The translations under genes and the position numbers were made by a program. DNA of 21,253 bases from Tubiluchus corallicola. Taxonomy: Eukaryota; Priapulida; Priapulimorpha; Priapulimorphida; Tubiluchidae. The notes under the pieces were generated by a model, which was not told the origin of the DNA, did not search any database, and saw only the letters and a program-made list of their open reading frames with translations. The DNA is taken from contig JAQGDQ010002375.1 of NCBI GenBank assembly GCA_030141605.1, positions 498,001 through 519,253 of the forward strand, read 5' to 3'. Shown in pieces: positions 1 to 10,700 of the stretch (position 1 is the stretch's first letter; each line of letters opens with the position of its first letter).

Positions 1-1498
1 AAGGTAATTAATTAAATATGTAATAATACAAATGATTATAGGTGTTGCTATAATTCTTTTGTGCAATTTTGACAAAATTGTTGTGATAGTAGTCTGAGAT
101 GGCATGGTAAGTGTGCAAAGATATTAATCACTTCAGTACTATAAATGCCCGTTTGTTTAATATTATTGATTGTAGGCCTAATGTTTATTAATAACAATTT
201 TAATTGATAAATCAGTAAGTTTATTGTACAGTATCACATACTGTGACAAAATTAATATTGAATAATTTATAGAGGAATATAATGTTCTATAAAAATTCTA
301 TAGCAAATATAAATAGGTCTACTCGCTGTTATTACATACATGTTATTAAATAATTATTACATTTTTTATTATTATTTGATGTGCGCTGATTGACTGTTGT
401 AATAATAATGATTATTTTGTTTTTATAACTTCTGTTGAAGCATTTCAGTTTATTTCTGCTGTTTGAAAAACAACTGACATGATCGGGAACTAATGTTTCG
501 GTCAATTAATTGAAAAATCAAAATGCCCAATTCATAGTAAAGTTAATCATAATTAATTTTTGTTTCACTAACTATTTTGGCAAATTAGAAGTTTTGGAAT
601 CTCATTGCAGACCCTTAAGTGTGAATGGATTTTTTTAAAAGTTGCTGAAAAAAGGCATAAAAAATAAACAAGAGAATTAATTGACAAGTGAATGTCAGTT
701 ATGAAACTGACAAACCGTGAGGTGACGCGAAGTTAAACGTGTCCCTCTTAAGCTAAACTAGGAAGGCATGATTACAGTAATTTCATGTAGACACTGGCAT
801 GCTCCTAGATTGAGTGGGGTTGTAACTGAGTCTTCTCAGATTATGCTTTGCGTCAATAGCTCGTGACTGCATGTGTTAGATCCTGGCTGTTTACACTATA
901 AAGTAGTGTAGTTAAGAAATCATTGCCTTCTTAGCTTAATATCCCAGATTATGAGCCAGGCTCCGGTCATGTCAGAAACTGCATTGAGAAGTAGCTGCTA
1001 ATGAGTGACAGATTTCGGCTTTCAGTGTGCCGAAGTATAATTTATAAAAAAATGAACTAAGTTTAGCAAAAAGTAAGAGGCAAACACATCTTTTGACCAT
1101 ACGATAACTCCGTCAGTTTTATCGGATACGTAGGCCTAATGTAGGATTCAGCTAGAATTGACAATGGATCAGGTTCCTTTTGGCACGGTTCAATAATTAG
1201 TTCATACATGTCATCAGAAACTCAAGGCAGCGAGAACAGTGTCCGCTATGAGGCCTGGCGAGTATTACATTCTCTGCTGGTAATCATGATTATAGTGATA
1301 ATGATAGTGATGATGACTGATGATGAAGATAATGACTAGCGAACTAAGAATACCAACAGCTACAGTTTGAGTGGTGAAAAAACTCTGCGTGAACGTGACT
1401 TGAAATAGCAAGATGTCAGCCCCCTGTTGTTGAGGATTGTGTGTGACACTGCGTGCTTTAAAATTATGTTGCAAACGTTGCTCATTTAAGTTATAACG
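1..1498 (+). other. Upstream / 5' untranslated region of INTS2; no other gene seen
   Basis: AT-rich sequence with no convincing coding region on either strand. A degenerate GAT/TGA-rich simple repeat lies at about 1283-1335. A short inverted pair (ACACTA / TAGTGT) lies near 893-910. No TATA box or initiator can be assigned with confidence, so the transcription start is unknown. An in-frame TAA at 1487-1489 closes the INTS2 frame just before its ATG. Confidence 0.6.
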
Positions 1499-1776
1499 AT
1501 GGATTATCCTGTATCGACTAGAGCATTCAGAGTAGTACAGCGCGTGGACGTAAATTTGTTAAATTCTATGTCTGAGAAAGAAATACGTCCGATTTTACCA
1601 TGTTTGGTACGAATGTCTCTTTGTGCACCTTTGGATTCGAGCCATGAATTTGCGGAAAAAAAGAAAATGGTGCTAAAGATTTTGTCTGGCATGTCAGTAG
1701 TGAATACTCTAGTTAATTTGCTGTCTATAGATTTTGAGGAGTTAGATCACGACATGAGAAAGGAGATTCAAATTAG
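1499..1776 (+). CDS. INTS2: INTS2 exon 1 (residues 1-92, start codon)
   Basis: Starts at ATG 1499 in a good context (ACG ATG G). It contains the conserved N-terminal block with RVDV and LPCLVRMSLCAP. The donor is AG|GTAATA at 1777. The exon ends with two bases of an Arg codon. Reading on without splicing hits TAA at 1778-1780, so the donor is needed. Confidence 0.93.
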
Positions 1777-4700
1777 GTAATATCGCTGTTTAATCCGTTC
1801 TATTCAACTGTCTCATAACGTTTTTGCATATTTTGACAATAAGTGCCAGATAAATGATGAAAAAATGCTCTTACATTATTAGCAGAAAAGCTGAATTGAA
1901 AGCTTTTATGATGCTTCGCCTCATCAATTGATTGTTGATGCAGGCATCCTCTGATTGAACTTTTGCATTTTTTGCTGTAAGAGGAAAAATTTATAAAAAA
2001 CTTAACTGGCCAAATTACAGCCAGCATCGATTTCTTTTTTTAATTGAACTGTAAATATGTGTCTTTATCTTAATTTGTTGACAAAACCAGTATATTATAA
2101 TTACAGTTGTAATGTAAAGAGTTTTGAGTTTGAATAAACATAATTATCAGACCTACTAGACTAATACTAGTTAAACAGTAATGACGACCCGCAATCATGA
2201 AATAGGTTTGTGCGTACAAGTTATTAGTGACTGTCGTATAACTTAAACATGGCCAGACTTCATAACATGAGGAGGTTTTTCCTAAGTGGATGAATGTGGC
2301 AGACCTAACTTCTAAGTCATGTAATAATTTTCACGAAAGCTAAACAGAGGAACAAGCAATGAACTGAAGAACACTCATTATAGAACAAGTGTGTAATATA
2401 CTAACCAGTGGTGGCTCATAGCTAAAATTAGTGGGGATGCTGCTTCAGAAAATTTTTAGCGATTGCATTAATACTGTGTAAAATGGAACAAACATATGTA
2501 ATTTTAATATTGTAATTTGTAATTATAATTTTAAACAAACAAATATACTAAAGTTTATATATAAACTTGATAAAATCCTAAACAAAACAAAAATTTTTTT
2601 TTGCTTACTAATAGCCTAAAGTTGTCGCAGTTCAACCTTGATCCATTCGCGGTAAGTACGTGACAACTGACAACAAATCGTGTGAGTGACTGTGAAGCAA
2701 ACAATACTACTCTACTTGTTCTGGTTCCGTACAAATATAAAGAAAGAACTAAAGAAAGGAAACTTATTATAATGAATATTATCGATGATATTGAGTGAAA
2801 ATACTAACTAGTACCCACTGATACTAACATGTTTGTGTCACTGTCAGTGTTTTAGCTTCTGAGAACTTACTGTACCAGGGAGCAAGAATGCAAGTGCAGT
2901 GGATTTTTTTATTAGCTATAACGTGGCAAAAGAATATTTTGAGATTTTGAAAAACTTTGAATATTTGTACCTGGTAATTAAAATGAAACATTTACATGAA
3001 TGTAAATCAGAATCTACTAGGAAAAAAATTCACTGTTAATAAAACATATCGTTATTAAACGAAATGTTGTTAGTTGAGTAATTACTGTAACCTATATACT
3101 TATATTATTAAGCTGTGATCACTCATTGCAGTATCTTTACTATATATTCTATTAAGTGACATTTTCTTTCAGGCAGAAAATTGGCTCAGATAAATCAGAA
3201 AGTATACTAGCAAATTCCCTGCAGCATGGTATAGGCTTAGAATTTGAACGAAGTGCGATGCCTCGAAGAATGCGACTTCTGTTAAGTGAACTTCTATTAG
3301 TCATGGCACAGGTATAATAGCTTTCTTATGTAAATTGATATGTTTACGAAAAAATGACATTCATGGACACTGCATAAAATTTTAGATATATGAAATTGCA
3401 CGCCAATTGTATACGTGTGCTCTTCCTTAATACTTTTTCGTAAATGCTGTACTGCAAATATTGCACTCTACAAGAATTTATCCAGGCAACATTTTTTAGT
3501 TTGGTTGAAAATGCAATTAATTTTTGGAGTGAATTTAATGGATTTTTAACAGATTTCTTATTATATTTCAAAAGTAAAGCTGGGTATAGGGCAACTTTTT
3601 TTCATGCCAATTTGATACACTTTGTTTTTGCTGTTTTTGTTCAACACAGTCAGTTATTTGCCTTTTGTGTGACTGTCAATAAATACTAATGTCCCTTATT
3701 TCAGATGAAAGAACACCACACAGACTTTTTTGTAAAGCAGTCAGAGTTGTTCGATAGCAAAGTTTATTTAGAAGATATCTCTGATGTGCTGTGCATCACA
3801 CAAGCTGGTAAACTATCATTCTTAGAGTTATTATCATGAGATTGCACAATGTAGGTCATTGACTTTTAAAATTAGTAATTCTTGCTCGTATTTCGTGTTT
3901 ATTGAATATTGCTGTGATTTCCTTAGAGTGACGAAAACTTGAAATAAATGATTTATGACTTAAAAAAAATAAATGACTTATATTCATGTTTAATTTTATT
4001 GCCGTGCCAGATCATATTACGAGGCAATATCCTAATATAGATTACAATAATTTTAACAAATTCTTTTCATGTAAACATAGGTTTAATATGTTTAAATTGT
4101 GTTTTGAAATTTTAATTGTGTTTGGTATTTAACAGGTGCATAATTTAAGTGTTATATTTTTTATTATCTTCTTCCATGTGCTTCTAAATAGCTGTGTAAT
4201 AATGTGTTTATGTAATATGGACCATAAAGGTCAGTTACACTATTTGTGAATGTGATGCACATATAACTTTTATTTTGGTTGATAAACTAGCTAACTAACT
4301 AACTAACTAGTAAGCCGGTAATAATTGTCAAATCTTTTATAAAAAAAATATGTTAGATTTCTTAAGGTTGATTTCAACTGCGACTTTTGTCTAGAATTGC
4401 CAGGTTTACTTCCATTGGTTGAAGTCAGTGAAGCATTGTTGCACCTCAAAAGTGGTCCATGGTTGCTATGCCGACTGATTGCGAATGCTCCAGAAAGTTT
4501 TAATGAAGGTAAGTTTTCTTGATTTTATTACTATTGCAAAAGTTCATGAGTACTGTGATATTTGACCCAGGTTAAAACAAGTCAATACATTCATGCGAAG
4601 GACGAAAATGGCAGAAAGTAAAACAAATTTGTGAGTAGTGCTATCCTTTTCCTTCTCCTTACCCCCCCCCCCCTAAAAAACTGGATAGTATGCAATTCAG

Positions 4701-7700
4701 GCTTTAGTATTCCATGAAACACAGACTTTATCGCTTAAGAGCCTTTAGGAAAAGACACTTTGTATTGGTTTTTTGTATTATTATCAAAGTTTTTCTTGCA
4801 TAATATAGTATGTGAATCTCTGGTAATTAATGGTGAGAAGCAAGACGAGGAGTCAAATGGTGGAGCGATTCGTTCTAGAACACTCCGGATGCTTGGACAG
4901 ATGAATCCGACCAGTGCGCTGTGCATACGAGCTTTGACAGTAAGTTCTGCAATTAGTCTGATCAGTTGCCACTTTCAGATGACCAGTGTGCTGTGCATAC
5001 GAGTTTTGACAGTAAATTTTGCAATCAGTCTGATCAGTTGTCACTTTCAGATAACCCGTGTGCTGTGTATATGAGCTTTGACAGTAAATTTTGCAGTCAG
5101 TCTGATCAGTTGTCACTTTCATACGACCCGTGTGCTGTGCAGAGAGCTAATATGGACCCTGTCCTGTTGATGATGCTTTGAATAACATAAGGACATATGA
5201 TTATATATTGAAAATATGTGAATAAATTATGGGCGTATTTGTTTGAGCATTGTTGAAAATCTTTAAAATTGGTGGATGGCTTATTTTGAGAAATTGTTAT
5301 ATTTTTAAAAATATCTTTGAAAACATTACAGTCTTAATTTTGCATTAAAAGCATTTACTTCAGAAACTTACAGAAATTCCTGTGATATGATTGTCATTAG
5401 TTAAGGACGTACATGTACCAATAAATACAACTTTTTGCAAAGTGAAATTTATGTGGTTTTACCTCTTTTCAGGTGGAACATTGCCATCTACCAGGTTTGG
5501 CCGTCGCACTTACGCTAGACCACTATAAAACCTCTGTTTCTATGTCTGAGGATGAAGAGTCAGATAACGGAAGAGTCGGATCTAGTGATCTCGTTCCGTT
5601 CGTTACTGGCTTGTTGTTAGGCAATGATGCCAATGTACGAACTTGGTTTGCTAATTACATACGAATCTCCCAAAAGGTACTGTATGTATATAACATTAGT
5701 GTTTCTGTTTTAATGAAACAAGCAGTATAGCAAAACAGCTGCTTAATTTAACCCTTTCACGATGGAAGGAGGCACTCATGTTTTTCATGCAAGGGACGTA
5801 AAGCAGTTGACTGCCGCCCAAGCTGAGCACTAAGTGCAGTAACGAAGGTCTATTTATTTTACTGTTACGGCCATGCAAAACATTGTAGAAAAGTTTAACA
5901 GCCGTGGAATTGGGATTGCTTCGCAACAAGTAACGCTAACCAGCCGATCAGCATCTGAAGCCAGGTGCGTTGCACAGTAATGAACTGTATGGTATGCAAA
6001 ATCACTTGTAGATCGTTGTTAAACATGTGTTATAGCTAAAACATATTTATTTCTATAAATATTAGGATTTGTAATCTTTTACTTTAGATAAGTAATTTTT
6101 TATTGGCACGACACATTTCTTGCGATTATTTTAAGCAATGTATTATAGCCCTGTGATAAATGATATTGATTTGTTTCAGCGTAAAAAAGAAGCTTCGCTG
6201 TTATTTTCACTGCGCGAGGAGTTGACGCTGGAGTTGCTAAATGTTATTCCATTGGCTGATGGATTTCTACCGCATCACCACGTTATTCAAGCTAGCTGTC
6301 TTCTTCGGCTTTACTCTGCTCTTCGAGGCATAGCTGGTCTCAAGTATGTTTCTGTTAGACCACGAAATGTTGCCTTTGCATGTAATTTTAATCTGTATGC
6401 TTTGAAATGGTAATATATGCATGTAATTAAGATATGATGGCCTCTTAATGGTGAAGTTAACCAATTCTTTCATTCTTTCAACGTCAGCTTAACTGAAACA
6501 AAAAGGTGAAAAAATCTAAGCTGAGATCAGATTTGAACCAGGGCCTTTCAATCACAAGTCGAAGAATGGGTCCACTAGACAAGGCACAGGGCTTAGGACC
6601 CTTTGGTTTACAACTGTTTTTTCAGAACTGATGTTTTAATGCAATGAGTAACTATTTGTTTACTCTTGTATCTTGTATTTGATATAAAGTACCAGAGGAT
6701 TTGAGCTAGTTGGCCATCACGTAGCTGTAGTAGTTCTTATTTGAAGACTATAAAATACTGTTCTTACTTTGTGTCTGCATCAGCTTCCTGCATTTAGGAT
6801 GTTGACTAAAAAGGAAAAGCACCTACTACTCCCACAATTCATTTGACAATGGAGCAGTTACAGTAACATTAGTGAACAAAATATTGGAGAGAAACAATCA
6901 GAACTTGGTAGACAAATATGGGAAATCAGTGGAAATGTCGTTCAAGAATGTTTCGTCTGCCATAATGCTCTAGAATTTTGTTGTTGTTGAGGAGGTAGTT
7001 AAACACTTTGTGCCAGTTCAATGTATCATCTCCGAATCGGGGTTGAAACATCGTTAGATACCCATCCTGTTACAGCAACTTAATATTTGTAGTAGGCCCG
7101 AGTGTTATTGAATGCGGGATATCGACTTTCAGTGTGGAACTGCAAGGACCGTGTAGGAATTGTGGAGTTAAATTAAGCCCTAGTCCAGTCTTGTCAATGC
7201 AACGATGGCACATCTTTTCTGGAATGTCAGACAGTTTTTCTGGTACATTATTGTAAAGTTTTTTTAAGTAATTTAAATATCCTATAGTCGCTGTAAGTGT
7301 TGATGAGATTTGTTTGAACAATAGGTTTTCTGATGAAGAGACACGGCTACTTGTGCAACTCATAACAAGCCGACCAGTTGCAACTGCCGCAGGTGTAAGA
7401 TTTCTCTCGCTGGGGCTCTGCATGCTTATTGCTTGCCCGTTTTTAATTACCAATATTGATGAAGACCGCAGGGTAGTACAGTGGATAAAGTGGTTTCTTA
7501 CAGATGCTAAAAAATTTGAAAGGTAAGATGAAATTTTCAATAAGAAACTTACTGTAGCTTAAGACCAATAAGTTTTCTTACATTTATTTCCATATTAGTG
7601 AAAAATAGCTAGGTGTGTTTGATGCAAGATATAAAAAAATCAAGTCAAAGTGAGCACTAGTATTATAATTTCATTTTTGCCTTTTTATTTCAGTGTCAGT

Positions 7701-10700
7701 GGCTCAGAAGCTAATTTCGGAGAACTGCTTCTTTTGTTGGCTATCCATTTCCATGGAAACCAGACAAGTGCCATCATTGACCTAGTTTGTTCTACTTTGG
7801 GCATGAAGGTGTGTTTACATTGGCTGCAAAAAATTTGCAGTGTAGTATAACACAGTATAGCACTATTATAGCGAACAAGGTTTATTGCGTACATACATGT
7901 AATGTGAACTTACAAAAAAGAGCGAACATTCGTCATTTATTTTAACTTATATAATAGCTTTAAATACAGTGCACTCGGTTATTGTGTATTGGGGACATTT
8001 TGCTGGGCCCATTGCCTGTATTACTATGTTATTTATAAGCTTTTACTGTGCACTTACCTTTGCCAGTCATTTGCAAATTCATCTTACAGTTAAAATTTAA
8101 CCCTCATTCCTAGTGGTGCAAAAAAGTTGTTGGGCATGCATCATGCATACTTGTTAACATGTCGTGTCAAAAAGTCAGTTTATTTACTAGCTGTATAAAG
8201 ACAATAATTCACTCTGTGGCTTGGCACCCAGCTGTTTTATGTACGTAAACTGGCAGCACACTCCTGAGATGTTTCTTCAAGTGATGAACACTACTGCAAA
8301 AACTTTTTGCACAAGAAACAAATAGAAATTTTATGCAAACTAAACTGCCTGACCATTTTGAATCTCATTGATTTGACTTTACTGAACATATGTCACATAA
8401 ATTTAAAACTGAACGTATACAACGCAATTTAATATGAAACGTTCAATAAATTTTAGTTTACTGAAATAAATTGCTTTTCATTGAATTTGAAAATACTGCA
8501 AAACAGTTGATACTTGATAGCAGCTTCTAAAAGTACTTTATGTCCTCTATGAAGCCACACATTGTACATCATTAATACGTGCTTGTCTGTCTAGTAGTTA
8601 TAGACATAATATTAGGCACATCTGTTTATAGAGTGCCTCATTTATAGAGTACTTGTTTCTGGGTCCCTGGCAGGTTCGCTATAGTGATGTTATACTGTAT
8701 TTCAATTTCCTACTGTTTAGGTCCTTTAGGGTCCTGTTACTTAAGCGTAGAAACATTTAAGTAGTATACTTCCACTTTGTCATATGGAATCATATAGCTT
8801 TTGAAACCTGTTTTATGTGGTTGTAAAATGCCAATACAGCTTCTTTGTATGCAGATTCAAGTGAGGGTGAATACTTTATCCCGTCTCAGAGCGATGTTCA
8901 CACAAGAGATATTTACAGGACAAGTGGTAACGTCTCATGCTGTCCAGGTGCCCGTCACGCCAAATCTGAATGCTTCCATGACGGGATACCTTCCTGTTCA
9001 TTGTACTCATCAGCTGTTGAAGAGCAGATCTTTCACCAAACATAAAGTGCCTATAAAGGTTTGTTATTCATTTGAGAGGTTTTCATTGAATTGAAGTTTT
9101 GTTTAGTTTTTCTTCCATCTCATTTCCTGTTTTGTTTTACCTAAGTTATTAATTTATGCACCTTTTGTGACTGTTGCCAATTTCTTAAGTTCGTTTAAAA
9201 TTGCAAGTTTAAATTATATTTGTTAAACATGAGTCGTGGTCCAACTATCAGGAGTTTACAATTCCCCACACAATTTAAATATAACACTAATACTAGCCCT
9301 AACCCTAACCCAAACCCAAACCCCAATCCTAACTGCAACCCTAACCCCAATCCTAACGCTAATCTTAATCCTAACTCAATTCCTAATTGGCTTCACAAAC
9401 TAATTTCTTGTATGTGGGGAATTTTAAACTTAGCACAAATGTCAATCTACTACTATGACAGCAACTGAACTGTTTCAGATTGCCAGTTTGCATTCTATAA
9501 ATTAAAGAAAATTGTAAGTAAAGCTGAAATTTAACATTTTGCAGTTTGGTTTTGCTTAAATAAGACTGCTGTCTCTATTCCATAACTTAAAGTTTGAGCC
9601 TGGATAATTTTGTTACACTTTATCGCATTCATTTTAAGTAACCAGGCCACGTGGTTACATTTGAACTAAAACATCTAGTTCCATTTTGCTTGTGAAACTT
9701 TTGAAAATGTAGGCTTAACACTACTTTTTCACAACACATTCTTGGTAATGGTGGTTCACTTGACTACAATTTGTGTTTGAAGTCTGATGAATTAACTAGT
9801 AAGAACTTTATATTATGTTGTAAAATACAGGCTTGATTACAATTTTAAAAACTTTAATAAAAGTTCAACAATAACAGTCAGCCTAAAAACGTATTTATGT
9901 TACTTACGTAAGTAGCTTACTTAATTAATTCTTCTGACAACGAGTTTGAAGAAAATTGCAATACCCACATGCAGAATTCTTTACAGTCTTTTAATAATGA
10001 GACGACCATTAAATTGTCTGTGCAGCAGTGACCATGAAAATTAAACTTTATCTTGAGTTCTTTGACTTGTGTAAAAGCATTTAGTCAACTTGTCTTTGCT
10101 TTTATTTAGTCATTTTGTCTTCGCTTTTGTAGGAATGGATTTGCAGGCAAATTTGCAACTGCAGTACTCCACTACATCCGCTGATGCCTCCACTCATTCA
10201 GTCATTTATAACATCGGTAATTGTTCCTCCTGTCAAAGGCGACCAGAAACTGACGAACGAGCCTCTCACAGAGCGTGAAGTTTTATCCGTCTTTGAAACC
10301 ACTGATGCGGCTCAGCAGTCTGGAAGCCGCACGGTGTCACAATTGTTGATGCTCTACTACCTCCTGCTTTTTGAAGATGTCCGACTGGCAAACATGAAGA
10401 ACCTGGTGTCTGTCAATAGGAAGGTGCAGCCATATTCTGCGGAGGTGTATGCACAGTTACCCATGCGCTATTTAGTCCAAGAGGCTCAGAAAGAGCAGCA
10501 ACTTTATGCCGGCCTGTTCGCTCCTCTATTGAAACTGTTAACCATGCACTTTCCTCATCTTTGTCAGGCAAGTAATACTTATGCAGTATTCAAGTATTTA
10601 AGGTTGCTAGATGGACAAGTGAATCTGCATTGTTTGTTTCATCCAGACTAGGTTGCTAGGTGATGCTATTAGCCTTCTAATGTTGCTTCTTGCAAGGTGA

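Larger units (their letters stand above)
1777..3172 (+). other. INTS2 intron 1
   Basis: 1396-bp GT-AG intron in phase 2, with pyrimidine-rich acceptor TTTCTTTCAG. It carries the hAT-like insertion at 2406-2820. Nothing coding was recognised in the remainder. Confidence 0.85.

Noticed and set aside
1265-1474. Small - strand frame ending in a His/Tyr-rich tract upstream of INTS2
   Set aside because: The His/Tyr run is the translation of the GAT/TGA simple repeat. No homology or supporting signals.
2959-2973. 15-base identity (GAATATTTGTACCTG) shared with 11478-11492
   Set aside because: Similarity fades after the 15-mer into AT-rich sequence. It may be a remnant of a dispersed repeat, but is too short to call.
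4760-5074. A 104-codon + strand open frame across exon 5 and intron 5
   Set aside because: It is exon 5 read through its donor into the 72-bp repeat copies. INTS2 homology stops at the donor and resumes in exon 6.
4853-5122. An 89-codon - strand frame with an internal repeat, like a small repetitive protein
   Set aside because: It is antisense to the tandem repeat and exon 5. The protein repeat is just the 24-codon DNA period.
5751-5990. piggyBac-like start TTAACCCTTTCACG in intron 6
   Set aside because: No matching inverted end with TTAA was found downstream, and the word is short enough to be chance.
7070-7540. A 156-codon - strand frame over intron 7 and exon 8
   Set aside because: It is antisense to a conserved INTS2 exon with no recognisable domain, and is best explained as a shadow.
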